Assembly: GCF_036884655.1 (NCBI RefSeq)
Contig: NC_088357.1
Coordinates: forward strand, 44,107,501-44,171,500
Reading direction: 5' to 3'
DNA length: 64,000 nt
Source: Musa acuminata AAA Group
Lineage: Eukaryota > Streptophyta > Magnoliopsida > Zingiberales > Musaceae
The translations under genes and the position numbers were made by a program. The notes beneath the pieces were generated by a model, which did not search any database, was not told where the DNA came from, and was given only the letters and a program-made list of their open reading frames with translations. Numbering within the stretch: position 1 is the first letter of the stretch; every line of letters begins with the position of its first letter. Positions 36,674-48,484 of this stretch are shown piece after piece.

Positions 36674-39600
36674 CGCGCCCGCCGCCCTTACTCCCCTCAG
36701 ACCGCTCCTCCGCGCGGGAAGCGGCGGCGATAGCGACGATTCACGACTGAGAGAGCGCGAGCGAGAAGGAAGACCGGTGGAGAGTAGCGGTAGGTTGGGG
36801 TCAGAGCTCAGAAGAAAGCTGCGTCGCCAATTAAATCTGACCTCATCCGTGATTACAATTTCTCAAGAATTTAACGATATATAGGATTTTTTTTTTCTTC
36901 TTTTTTTTCCTTTTTACTTACAAAGCGCACTAACGATATATAATTCGTAACGGTAAGAGTGTTTGAACTCTCAACCCAACAAAAGAACATAGGAAAAGGG
37001 ACTCGAGTGCATCATAAATCTTTATGTCCTTTGATCATTGGTTGAACTGATGATCGAATCAAGAGGTTTAATTTTAAATATATATATTTATATATTATAT
37101 GATATGATAAATATATTAATAATTATAAATAAATTTATAGTATAGTGAATGAGGATGATAAGAACAAAGTAGACATATCGAAAGAATAAGAGAATAATCG
37201 ATATAATATATTTTTTATTATAAGAAAAAAGCTTTAACTCTTGAGAAATCATACATCAAAATCCGAATTTTTTATTTTTATAAATATGCTTGAAATAAAA
37301 ATTAATAGATAAAAAATTTATATTTATAACTATGCTTGAAATAGAGGTTGATGTAAAGAAAATATTAGATTTGAGACAGAGATCAATGCACAAATGAAAA
37401 AAAAGAATTATATAGAATTAAATGAAATAAAAAATAAATGAAGAAAACCTTATATAAATAATTCAATTTTCGTTTAATAATTATTTTTGAAAAAAAAAAG
37501 ATTAATAGATAAATTTTTTATTTAATCACTATATAGAGATTAATGTCAAAAAATGCAAATAAAGACACTCACCATGTGAATTACACGTGATTTAATATTT
37601 TAGATATATTAACATTTATGTTGTACAAACTTTTAGGTTGTTTTGGTCTTTTCACAATGATTAGTGGACCAAACCGGTTGGGTTTTTTTCGTCTGAACCG
37701 GATGAGTTGCTTTTGGTTACAATATAAGATCTCGATGATCATTCAATAGAGAAGCATAAAATTGCACATATAATATATGTATTCTAACTTGATCGATAGT
37801 TCGAACAATCAATGTTTCATGTGAGTTACATGTGATTGTTTCCTATAGTTTTGAGAGAGGTCTTGTGCGTCATGCCTTGATCATTGATGCATTCATACAA
37901 ATTATGATAAATTTTTCTTGCATATTTGAATGCCACATAGATTTGAAGATTTGATTCTCAAGGGAGGTCATCAAGTGAAGCTTGAGTAACATGAACTCAG
38001 CATAAGATTAATGAAAGCAGAAGACTTGCAATTGAGGTGTATAAAAAAATTACTATGAGATTACTACAATATCGACGTACGTATATCGATCGATCGATGC
38101 TAGTCGAAAACATCTAACAGTGAAAAATAAAAATAAAAGTATATCATTGAAAAGAAGAAAGTAGGAGAGAAGCATACCTTTCTTCTTCTTCTTTCTTTGT
38201 TCTTTGTTCTTTCTACAATTTATCCTCATTACTTCTTTGTTGCTGTCTGTTGAATGAGAAAAAGAGATTGCCACTTTCTTATTAGCACCCACTTTTCTTG
38301 AACATGCTTTGGAGGGAGACCAAGCTATGTTCTTTACACTTTTTAGTACCCCTAGCAATAATGAAAAAAGAGAGATGAGGAAGATATTCTTCCTCTATCT
38401 TGGTGTCCAAGAAATGCACCTGCAGCATAAAACCCTAACCCTAGAAAGGAAAAGGAGTGGATAAACACATGATTCAGTTCCAATCTGTATGCTCATATAA
38501 TCCACCACTTGGGGTGCATCCATCATTAAAGGTGATGCACAAAATGGAGTATAGGAACAACATCCTTTCTTCACATCTACTTTAACCATTCTAAAGTTGA
38601 TAGCTTGAAGGATTGGAAAGTGGAGACAGCATCTAAAATATGCTTGGGAAGCCTATGAAGACACACACTCTCTTTTGTGGATTACATGGTTTTTATAGTT
38701 TCGTAGCATGATCTTAATATAATACATATGGAGTGAAATTTTCCTGCTTGGGAGAGTATATATCCATGTTGAGATAGATAATTTGTTTAGGCTAAATAAA
38801 GATAATTTAGTAAAGCAAGGAAACATCACAATCGACGGTCAGGATTTCAAACTGGAGCGGGACCCATTCGCACCGCGGAAGCCACGCCGAGCACGTTCGT
38901 TGATCATGATCGGCTCTCTACCCACATCTCTGACCGTCCATTTCTCCATCTGTTCCGGCACGAACTTTTCTGCTCCAAAAAGGTCGTGCCGTTTACCTGC
39001 GTGTACGAGGCGGCGGAACACCGGAACAACGAACCACAGAAGGAAGTCGGTTGATGCAGTGCACGAGTCGCGACTACTAATTCTTTCCCTTCCCGTGGCG
39101 AAGACGAGGAAGGAGAGAGGGTGGGGAAATCAGGATTCTTTCTCTTTCACGCTCCGCCTTCGTGTGCTTCTCTTCGTCGCAATCTCTCTCCTTTCTTTAA
39201 TTCGATCTCTGTTTCTGTCCATTTTTGTTCTCATGGACGGCAATCTCTGAGGGGCCGTGGCGAGCGGGCGCGGCGGTTCTCGGCCTAACTGCATGCGACC
39301 TCTATAAATCGTTTGACACCCTGCGGTCGAAATCCTTCTCTCGCCATCTTTCTCTTGCTCGCCTCCTCCGCCTCTTCTTCATTCTCGCTCGGGAGGAGTA
39401 AAGGCAGCGTCTTGTTCTACTTCGTTGTCTCCTTCTAATAAAAACGCACTTGTTTCCGGTATTCCTTTGTTTTATCACCCTCTTTTCTCTCGTATTGTTG
39501 TTTTTGAGGTTAATGGGATCGTTCTTGGATGGGCTGCAACGGTTCTTTTGAAATCTGCTTTGCGGTGCTTGAGTTTTGAGTTGGATTTCTAGGGATTTCG

Positions 39601-39899
39601 GTCCTGCGCTGTTATTATTTGCAATGATGTTAGTTTTGAAATCTGCTTCTTGTTTGATTTCTGTCTTAAATGATACCAATTTTTCCTCCCTCTCCGGAGT
39701 ACATGGCAACATTGGCACTTTTTTTGTTCCTTGCATTAGTTGTTCTATTTGTGGAGGATTTTAATTGAATTAGCTTATTCGATGAGGTTTTCAATTAATT
39801 TCCTTTTGATCTTGGTATATGCCTTCTGTTGATGAATGTTTTCTTCTGTTGCATACGTATCACACATTGGTTCATTCTTTTACATGGTAGACAGCCAAA
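36674..39899. other. Intergenic region between divergent zinc-finger and HVA22 genes
   Basis: 36674-36850 is the GC-rich promoter and leader of the minus-strand zinc-finger gene. 36880-38040 is AT-rich with nothing recognised. At 38053-38589 two adjacent minus-strand frames (101 and 64 residues; one starts MVKVDVKKGCCSYTPFCAS) may be parts of a small transcript, but no family was recognised. 38780-39460 is GC-richer and leads into the HVA22 leader, with a CT-rich stretch at 39330-39430 that may be the 5' UTR. Candidate splice sites suggest a 5' UTR intron ending just before 39891; this is not proven. Confidence 0.4.
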
Positions 39900-42150
39900 A
39901 TGATCGGTTCGCTTCTCAGTAGAGCGTTGTTGTAAGCAATTCTGCCCCGAGGTTGCTTGTTTGATTGTGGCAAACTAGAAGGTAAGTCTTGGTTTGCTGC
40001 ATTGTTATTGCAGAATGGTCTTCGGCTATGTTTACCCGGCTTACGAGTGCTACAAAACCGTGGAACTGAACAAGCCAGAGATTGAGCAGCTGCGATTCTG
40101 GTGTCAGTATTGGTCGGTCCTGTGCTTCTTCATTGAATGGCTTTGATGCAATATGTTGCACAAAAGATCATCACTTGCTTCTTGATTCCCTTTTGCAGGA
40201 TTTTAGTTGCATCACTAACAGTTCTTGAGAGGGTTGGGGATACCTTTATTTCATGGTAAAGAACAATATATATTTTTGCTGATGACACACAATAATTGGT
40301 TCTGAAGAAATTTAATGGATTCTTCTTTTCCTGCTCTAATTGCTCTCCTATTGTTTTGTGAAGGTTGCCAATGTACAGTGAAGCAAAATTAGCGTTCTAC
40401 ATATATCTGTGGTATGCCAGAACAAAGGTGTCGTGTTTCTCCCCAAATTTCTATTAGCTGATAAATTTCATCATCATTTTCTTGTATCCCTAGCGATTTG
40501 AATTGTTGCAGGGAACAACATATGTCTATGAAAATTTCTTTCGACCATATATTGCAAAGTATGAAACTGAGATTGATCGTAATTTGCTTGAGTTGAGAAA
40601 AAGGGTTGGGGATGTGATGGTACGGTTTTGGCAGAAGGCAGCTAGCTATGGCCAGACAAGGTTCTTTGAATTTTTACAGTATGTTGCTTCACAGTCACAG
40701 GCACCAAGAGAACAGGGTGTTCAGGTATTGTTTGTTCAATATGATCTTTATTGGTTATCATAATTTCTTTCTGAAACAATTTTGGTTTATGAGTAGTTTT
40801 GACACTGTATTTTCTGAGCCTTTTTTTTAGTGACGACCATTTGGTGTAATCAGGACTTATCCCATTGCCTTTGATTTTAGTGATAGCACTGTAAGTTTCT
40901 AATAAATACCCATATGTGAAGCTTAACCCTATGCTTCCCATGGATCTGAAAGTTGTATTACTCTGGCCATCAAAATTTTGCTTCACATTTTGGTTGATGG
41001 TTTAGGCTTGCAATTGTTACTGGTTGTGTCAGATTTACAATATGTTGATCATTTGCTTGCCATTTCTGTTGATATATCTTATTCCTAGCCTATTGAACTT
41101 GTGATCATAAGTTGGTTGCATAAGCATGAAAAGATTGTCTATAGTGAGAAAGGTTGGTATGCCTTAAAATGCCACAAATGCCAAGGTTACCTGCTTCTCT
41201 CTTGTGTGTTTAAGTTTTAACTTGACTTCCTTTCATGTTTCCTTTGCTTGCATCAGATGGTGTCAAAATCAAATGGTGTTCATATTTCATAATTGCTTGA
41301 ATCAAGCACCGAAATCTGGAATAACATTAAGAACAGTCTGATATCCCTACTTGATGACCTAACGGAGCAGTTGCATTCAGTTTAACCTCATTTTGGGACA
41401 CAGTCAAATGGTTTGCTTCATTGAGTCATCTGATCACTGATGAATAAGAATTGGTATTTATCATCAAATCATTGTCTTCAGGAGTTTTTAGAATGTATTT
41501 TCTAATTCAGGAGTCCAGATTGGCAGGATTACATGGCTCCTGACTGAAATATTGGTGGTTTTAGAGTGTAGCTTTTCTGAAACTGAGTTCCTAACCTTTT
41601 TGTCATAACCTTTGGATTCCAGAAGTCTGTGTAACAACAACCTAATTGACTTCAGCGTAGGTCATTGCACTTTAATGATCTCTAGAAGGTTTGCTCCTCT
41701 TAACTGGAATGACTGTCTTGTATGATCTTTAAAGTTTTTTTCCTAGAAAAAAAACAAGTTCCTATATTCTTTTTAATGTTATGTTGCATATGGCAATGCC
41801 AGCAAATACAACAGCAATTGCAAGCACCCTCTGCATCATCAGTTGCTCAACAAAAACAGTTGGACCTCTCTCAACAAACTTCAACAGTGCTGTCGAGGCC
41901 TACATCATCCGGTGGTGTTCATCCAGCGGTCTCTCCTGCCCAGCCACAAGCACCAGTGCCCAATCTTGCAAGTAAGGAGCAAATGCAGGTCAAAATAATC
42001 GGTTCTCCGGCCAATGAAGACTCAGATAGGACATCTCAAGGGACTGTAATTGAAGATGTGATACGGATGGCACGCACAAAGTTGAGAAACCGAACTGCTG
42101 TCAGCTCCTCTAGCCGTTGGGAGAATAGTGAAGAAAAAAGCATTGCTTGA
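39900..42150 (+). CDS. HVA22-like protein (TB2/DP1, REEP/Yop1 family)
   Basis: Six exons, 39900-39931, 40014-40112, 40199-40255, 40364-40427, 40512-40724 and 41803-42150, join in phase and give 270 residues. It begins MIGSLLSRALLMVFGYVYPA, which fixes the start in a 32-bp first coding exon. The TB2/DP1 domain spans about 10-110 (YECYKTVELNKPEIEQLRF, ERVGDTFISW, PMYSEAKLAFYIYLW). It is followed by FFRPYIAKYETEIDRNL and a Gln/Ser/Pro-rich tail. Known: the family shapes tubular ER through hairpin membrane segments; barley HVA22 is induced by ABA and stress. The length and long tail fit the HVA22i/j type more than the short HVA22a-f type. Introns show normal GT-AG ends; intron 5 is about 1.08 kb. 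Confidence 0.93.
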
Positions 42151-43234
42151 TGATTTGTTTGATTGCTAATGTAGTTTCAAATTCCCCTGTATGTAAATAG
42201 AGTTCACTTTAATCTGTAAAATACATACATACATCAACGGATATGATAATCGAGATAGAGCAGTTAGAACTCGTTGATTGTGATGCCAACACCAAAGAGT
42301 TCTCTGTGGTCTTATTGAATTGTGGTGATTATGATGCCGCAAAGTAGGTTTTTCGGTTGTACAGACGAGTGGTCAAGGTGTACTAGATGATCATTGAGGT
42401 TGTATCTGTCTTTAGAATCTCGTATGTGTGACTGTTAAACTTAGCTCGTTTGTGAGTTTTTTTATGCTTAATAAAATATAAATATTTTATTTTGCTTGTT
42501 ATTGTGCTAGTAATACTCCTATTTTCAATAAAATATAAATATGCTAGTAATATTTTATACATGATTTCATTATTGTGGTGTACATATCTATTCTTTCATA
42601 ATTTAAAAATAACATACTTGACCCTACAAAATTAATATATCATAAATATTCATTAATATTCATCATATATGTCACTCTTGTTAGAATTGACAAAGAAAAA
42701 CTCTGTTTGATCATTAGTACTAGCTAATTTGATTTTAAAATATAAAAAATTATTGTTTTCTTTTTTCCTTCACCCGGCTTTCTCTTTTGTATTCTATTTA
42801 CCATCATATAATATTTTCAAAATTAAAAATATTTTCATATCATATAATATTTTTAATTTTGAAAAAATAAATATATATTTAATAATTACATCAAGTATTT
42901 GGAGAAAATAGAGGAGTTGAAGATAACATGTGTTGTTTTTGGGTGTTTTAAGATATATTATGCTATAATTGTATATGTACAACTTTTCTAATTTTACATG
43001 AATATACTGAAATCTACGTTTTTGGGGTAAATATGAAATCGCTAATTCTATTATAAAATAACAAAATCAATATTATAAAAATAGTTTTATTAATAAAAAT
43101 AAATTTTGTAACATTCCCCTAAAATGGTGAATCCCATCCTTTCTTTTCCTATCATTGCGTTCATCTCCTCTCACCTATATATATATACACAAACATAACC
43201 CCTCTCGCTCTCTCCCTCAGAGGATACATCAACG
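42151..43234. other. HVA22 3' flank and promoter of the first CXE copy
   Basis: From about 42585 (TCTATTCTTTCATAATTTAAAAATAACATAC) the sequence resembles the promoters of the two other carboxylesterase copies at 44755 and 47893, with small indels. This is an older paralogous promoter. No separate gene was found. Confidence 0.6.
43176..43187 (+). promoter_or_regulatory. TATA box of the CXE1 pseudogene
   Basis: TATATATATATA, about 50 bases before the ATG at 43235. The same position in the intact copies carries TATATATAT. Confidence 0.5.
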
Positions 43235-43924
43235 ATGGCAGCAAGCAACGAGATCGCCCTCGAGTTGGCCCCCATCATCCGCGTCTACAAGGACGGCCGA
43301 ATTGAGCGCTTAAACGCCGACGTGCACCTCCCTCCCTCCGTCGACACCGCCACCGGCGTCGCCTCCAAGGACGTCCCCATCGCCGCCGGCGTCACCGCCC
43401 GGCTCTACCTCCCAGCTGTCGCCGCGCCATCGAAGCTCCCCGTCTTCGTGTACTACCACGGCGGATGCTTCTGCATCGGCTCCGCCTTCTCCTCCATCTA
43501 CCACGACTTCCTCAACACCATCGTGTCCACGGCCAGCGTCATCGCCGTGTCCGTAGACTACCGGCTGGCACCGGAGCACCTCATCCCGGCGGCCTACGAG
43601 GACGCCTGGTGCGCGCTCCGGTGGGTGGCGTCCCACGCGGAGGGCGGCCCTGAGCCGTGGCTGGCCAAGGATCGGACGGACTTCACGCGTCTCTTTCTGG
43701 CCGGGGACAGCGCCGGGGCGAACATCGCGCACAATGTGGCGATGCGCGTGGCCGCGGAGGGGCTCGGCGTTGGCGGTGCGAGGGTGGAAAGCGCGGTGCT
43801 GCTGCACCCCTACTTCTGGGGGACGGCCCGGCTGCCGTCCGAGGTGGGGCGCGTCGACCACCCTTTTATCCCGCCGCACACCGTGGACAGCATGGGCATC
43901 TTCAAACCTTGTTGGAGTACATGA
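43235..43924 (+). pseudogene. Carboxylesterase CXE1, truncated and fused to a copia fragment
   Basis: The frame matches the intact copies from MAASNEIALEL to residue 220 (HTVDSM). It then leaves homology near 43895-43903 and ends GIFKPCWST in sequence belonging to a copia fragment. The lost part holds the catalytic Asp and His of the family. In addition the oxyanion-hole motif HGGG (75-78) reads HGGC, while GDSAG with Ser159 remains. Two independent defects make an active esterase unlikely. The promoter, TATA box and leader are preserved, so it could still be transcribed. Compared with the intact copies it carries scattered substitutions (for example V43A and D63A), so it is an older paralogue and not a recent copy. 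Confidence 0.9.
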
Positions 43925-44745
43925 AATCCATCTCACAATTCATGGCTTTTTGCTACTTGCCAGAGTATACACTTATAATAGTCTCCTCGTAGGTTTGAGA
44001 ATCAATATCTTCAACATCCTCTTCTCTAATATGTTCCACATATCTCTCAGGAAGGGATACTCTGCCAAATATACATAAGTCAAAACTTGTGTGCTAGGTA
44101 CCTGAACAAATTCGGGCTGTGGAGTGATGCTTGAGCTAGGTTCTCTAACCTCACTCAAATCTATTATACTCCCACTGTCTTCGCAAAAAATGTGTCCCTT
44201 CTCGAGGAACATTGTTCTTTTGGCTACAAAGACATTTTGGTCCTCGAGATAATAAAAATAATACACACAAGTTTCCTTGGGGTATCCCACGAACTTGCAT
44301 CGCTCCGTCCTTGATTCCAACTTATTGGGGTTGTGTCTTTTAACGTAGGCAGAGCAGCCCCAAATCTTAACAACATTAAGATCGAGTTTTTTTCCTTTTC
44401 ATATCTCATATAGTGTAGATATTATCGATTTAGTTAGAACTCTATTTAGAAGGTAAGTTACGATCTCTAGGGTGTATCCCCAAAATGAGATGAGTAAGTG
44501 AACGAAACTTGTCATGGACCGCATCATGTCTGACAATGTACTATTCCTTATTTCGGATACTGAGTTGAGGTGTATAAGGAGGTGTCCATTGGAATAGAAT
44601 CTCATGATCCTTGAGGAACTAGGTGAACTATGTACTCAAGTATTCATTTCCTCGATTTGATCGAACACTCTTAATACTTTTCCCGTTCTCTACTTCCCTT
44701 CTACCACCATTGATCTCAATTCTCACTTTCTATTTTTTGTAAAAA
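43904..44745 (-). mobile_element. Ty1/copia integrase-region fragment (copy A)
   Basis: On the minus strand the sequence encodes the C-terminal integrase region of a copia polyprotein (FWGYTLEIVTYLLNRV, VWGC-like IWGCSAYVKRH, CKFVGYPKETCVYYFY). The frame is broken, including a Trp to stop change (TGG to TGA near 44400) relative to copy B. No LTRs are attached. The left edge is the deletion joint with CXE1; the right edge is where CXE promoter homology begins. Confidence 0.85.
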
Positions 44746-45291
44746 AATTATTAAGTATCTATTCTTTCATAATTTAAAAATAACATACTTGACCCTACAA
44801 AATCAATATAGCATAAATATTCATCATATATGCCGCTCAAAGTTTAATAAGAAAAAACTCCGTCTAATCATTAATAGTAGCTAATTTGATTTTAAAATAT
44901 AAAAATATTGTCTCCCTTTTTTTCCTTCACCACTGGGCTTTCTCTTTTGTATTCTATTTCACATCATATAATATTTTTAATTTTAAAAAATAAAATATAT
45001 ATTTAATAATTACGTCAAGTATTTGAAGAAAATAGAGGAGTTGAAGATAACATGCGTTGTTTTTGTGTGTTTTAAGATATGTTATGCTATTATTGTATAT
45101 GTACAACTTTTCTAGTTTTACATGAATATACTGAAATCTAAGTTTTTGGGTAAATATGAAATCGCTAATTCTATTATAAAATAACAAAATCAATATTCTA
45201 AAAATAATTTTATTAATAAAAATAAATTTATAAAAAATAAATAAATTTTGTAACATTCCCCTAAAATGGTGAATCTCATCCTTTCTTTTCC

Positions 45292-45300
45292 TATATATAT
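45292..45300 (+). promoter_or_regulatory. TATA box of CXE2
   Basis: TATATATAT about 47 bases before the ATG at 45347, followed by a CT-rich leader. Confidence 0.5.
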
Positions 45301-45346
45301 CACAAACAGAACCCCTCTCGCTCTTCCCTCAGAGGATACATCAACG

Positions 45347-46303
45347 ATGGCAGCAAGCAACGAGATCGCCCTCGAGTTGGCCCCCATCATCCGCATCTAC
45401 AAGGACGGCCGCATTGAGCGCTTAGACGCCGACGTGCAACTCCCTCCTTCCGTCGACACCGCCACCGGCGTCGTCTCCAAGGACGTCCCCATCGCCGCCG
45501 GCGTCACCGCCCGGCTCTACCTCCCAGCTGTCGACGCGCCATCGAAGCTCCCCGTCTTCGTGTACTACCACGGCGGAGGCTTCTGCATCGGCTCCGCCTC
45601 CTCCTCCATCTACCACGTCTTCCTCAACACCATCGTGTCCACAGCCAGCGTCATCGCCGTGTCCGTGGACTACAGGCTGGCACCGGAGCACCTCATCCCG
45701 GCGGCCTACGAGGACGCCTGGTGCGCGCTCCGGTGGGTGGCGTCCCACGCGGAGGGTGGCCCCGAGCCGTGGATGGCCAAGGATCGGACGGACTTCACGC
45801 GTCTCTTTCTGGCCGGGGACAGCGCCGGGGCGAACATCGCGCACAATGTGGCGATGCGCGTGGCCGCGGAGGGGCTCGGCGTTGGCGGTGCGAGGGTGGA
45901 AAGCATGGTGCTGCTGCACCCCTACTTCTGGGGGACGACGCGGCTGCCGTGCGAGGTGGGGCGCGTCGACCACCCGGTTATCCCGCCGCACACCGTGGAC
46001 AGCATGTGGCAGCTGATAACCGGCGGGGCGGACAACGACGACCCGAGGTTAAACCCGTTGGCGGATGGGGCGCCGAGTCTGGCGGGGCTGGGTTGCAGGC
46101 GGGTGATGGTGGCGGTGGCGGAGAAGGACACGTTGAGGGACAGGGGGAGGGCGTACTTCGAGGCTCTGAGGAAGTGCGGGTGGGGAGGGGAAGCACAGCT
46201 GTGGGAGACGCAGGGAGAAGACCACGTCTTCTTCCTCTTCAAGCCAGAGTGCAATGAGGTGTCTCTCTTGGTGAAGAGATTGGTTAGCTTCCTGAAGGAT
46301 TAA
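45347..46303 (+). CDS. Plant class I carboxylesterase (CXE2), intact
   Basis: Single exon, 318 residues. The ATG at 45347 is preferred over an in-frame one at 45266 because the paralogous CXE1 starts at the matching MAASNEIALEL and the TATA box lies between the two. Alpha/beta hydrolase fold with oxyanion motif HGGG (75-78), VDYRLAPEH (107-115), nucleophile Ser159 in GDSAG, Asp261 (EKDTLRD) and His293 (GEDHVFF). The triad is complete. Known: the family hydrolyses small esters and includes HSR203J-like enzymes, 2-hydroxyisoflavanone dehydratases and the non-catalytic GID1 receptors; the intact triad argues for an enzyme. The substrate is not predictable. No signal peptide, so probably cytosolic. 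The coding sequence appears identical to CXE3; it is strongly GC-rich against an AT-rich background. Confidence 0.95.
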   Translation: MAASNEIALELAPIIRIYKDGRIERLDADVQLPPSVDTATGVVSKDVPIAAGVTARLYLPAVDAPSKLPVFVYYHGGGFCIGSASSSIYHVFLNTIVSTASVIAVSVDYRLAPEHLIPAAYEDAWCALRWVASHAEGGPEPWMAKDRTDFTRLFLAGDSAGANIAHNVAMRVAAEGLGVGGARVESMVLLHPYFWGTTRLPCEVGRVDHPVIPPHTVDSMWQLITGGADNDDPRLNPLADGAPSLAGLGCRRVMVAVAEKDTLRDRGRAYFEALRKCGWGGEAQLWETQGEDHVFFLFKPECNEVSLLVKRLVSFLKD

Positions 46304-46756
46304 CCATCCGTGGGTGAATCATAGATTTGTGGAGAGAAATAGAGAGAGGGAGAGGAATAAATGTGCCATAATAAGGGATAATAATGTCATCAATCTTGCA
46401 TGAACCATTACTTCATGTTTATTATCTTAAGGAAATTGGAAATCATTTCAACTTCTTTTTCGAAGAGTCATACATATGAATGCCATATACCAACTTTTTT
46501 TGTGTGTTACGAAGCTTTTTTTATTGGAAATTCACACAATATACAATAGTCAAAGAGAAATAATTCACGACAAAAAATTATAACTGATATATACAAATAT
46601 AATAAACATAATGACGCCATTTTCAATACATTATTATTTTTAGCAATTTTAATACTGAAAATTTTATTGTTAAATTACTTTACCAATCTGAACAATATTA
46701 TATAGTTTGGGTTTTAGATAGAGTAACCAAAATCTTACTAATTAAATTCAAAAAAA

Positions 46757-47885
46757 TTCATAAATGGACTTAAGTAACATGCATACTTTATCTGATCAGT
46801 GTGCAGGTTACTGAATGAGGATTTCACATCAACCTATTAATAACCAATAGAGTTCAGTTTGATATTAATATGATTACGGGTAAAAATGTTTTGTCATAGT
46901 CAACACTTTGCCTTTGATGATACCCCTTAGCCACTAACCTTCCTTTATAGGTCTCTACCTTTCCATCTACTCCGATCTTCCTCTTGAAGATCTACTTGCA
47001 ACCGATGGGTACAATACCCTCGGGTGTATCAACTAGGTTTCAAACCTTGTTGGAGTACATGAAATCCATCTCACAATTCATGGCTTTTTGCTACTTGCCA
47101 GAGTATACACTTATAATAGTCTCCTCGTAGGTCTGAGAATCAATATCTTCAACATCCTCTCCTCTAATATGTTCCACATATCTCTCAGGAAGGGATACTC
47201 TGCCAAATATACATAAGTCAAAACTTGTGTGCTAGGTACCTGAACAAATTCGGGCTGTGGAGTGATGCTTGAGCTAGGTTCTCTAACCTCACTCAAATCT
47301 ATTATACTCCCACTGTCTTCGCAAAAAATGTGTCCCTTCTCGAGGAACATTGTTCTTTTGGCTACAAAGACATTTTGGTCCTCGAGATAATAAAAATAAT
47401 ACACACAAGTTTCCTTGGGGTATCCCACGAACTTGCATCGCTCCGTCCTTGATTCCAACTTATTGGGGTTGTGTCTTTTAACGTAGGCAGAGCAGCCCCA
47501 AATCTTAATAACATTAAGATCGAGTTTTTTTCCTTTCCATATCTCATATAGTGTAGATATTATCGATTTAGTTAGAACTCTATTTAGAAGGTAAGTTGCG
47601 ATCTCTAGGGTGTATCCCCAAAATGAGATGAGTAAGTGAACGAAACTTATCATGGACCGCATCATGTCTGACAATGTACTATTCCTTATTTCGGATACTG
47701 AGTTGAGGTGTATAAGGAGGTGTCCATTGGAATAGAATCTCATGATCCTTGAGGAACTAGGTGAACTATGTACTCAAGTATTCATTTCCTCGATTTGATC
47801 GAACACTCTTAATACTTTTCCCGTTCTCTACTTCCCTTCTACCACCATTGATCTCAATTCTCACTTTCTATTTTTTGTAAAAAAA
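46757..47885 (-). mobile_element. Ty1/copia fragment, integrase C-terminus to start of reverse transcriptase (copy B)
   Basis: On the minus strand, 47743-47111 is an open frame of 210 residues covering the copia integrase C-terminal region. Further left, in other frames, it continues into the start of the reverse transcriptase (GCKWIFKRKIGVDGKVETYK, RLVAKGY, SVDYD, then DVKSSF near 46800). The coding order is that of Ty1/copia. Both ends are truncated and no LTR is present. The left edge coincides with where the 3' flanks of CXE2 and CXE3 stop matching. Confidence 0.85.
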
Positions 47886-48429
47886 TTATTAAGTATCTAT
47901 TCTTTCATAATTTAAAAATAACATACTTGACCCTACAAAATCAATATAGCATAAATATTCATCATATATGCCGCTCAAAGTTTAATAAGAAAAAACTCCG
48001 TCTAATCATTAATAGTAGCTAATTTGATTTTAAAATATAAAAATATTGTCTCCCTTTTTTTCCTTCACCACTGGGCTTTCTCTTTTGTATTCTATTTCAC
48101 ATCATATAATATTTTTAATTTTAAAAAATAAAATATATATTTAATAATTACGTCAAGTATTTGAAGAAAATAGAGGAGTTGAAGATAACATGCGTTGTTT
48201 TTGTGTGTTTTAAGATATGTTATGCTATTATTGTATATGTACAACTTTTCTAGTTTTACATGAATATACTGAAATCTAAGTTTTTGGGTAAATATGAAAT
48301 CGCTAATTCTATTATAAAATAACAAAATCAATATTCTAAAAATAATTTTATTAATAAAAATAAATTTATAAAAAATAAATAAATTTTGTAACATTCCCCT
48401 AAAATGGTGAATCTCATCCTTTCTTTTCC

Positions 48430-48438
48430 TATATATAT
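48430..48438 (+). promoter_or_regulatory. TATA box of CXE3
   Basis: TATATATAT at the position equivalent to CXE2, about 47 bases before the ATG at 48485. Confidence 0.5.
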
Positions 48439-48484
48439 CACAAACAGAACCCCTCTCGCTCTTCCCTCAGAGGATACATCAACG

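Larger units (their letters stand above)
43904..46460. repeat. Recent segmental duplication, copy A (2557 bp)
   Basis: Matches 47042-49598 at an offset of 3138 bp. I found six differences, all transitions and all within the copia portion. The promoter, CXE coding sequence and first 150 bases of 3' flank appear identical. Similarity drops abruptly after 46460. Confidence 0.9.

Noticed and set aside
38783..39250. 155-residue open frame upstream of HVA22
   Set aside because: No recognisable motifs; composition fits the promoter and leader of the HVA22 gene.
45266..45346. Upstream in-frame ATG of CXE2 (and CXE3 at 48404)
   Set aside because: It lies before the TATA box, and the added residues are not shared by CXE1.
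45422..45991. 189-residue antisense frame inside CXE2 (and the same in CXE3)
   Set aside because: Shadow of a very GC-rich coding exon; His/Arg/Gly-rich with no domain.
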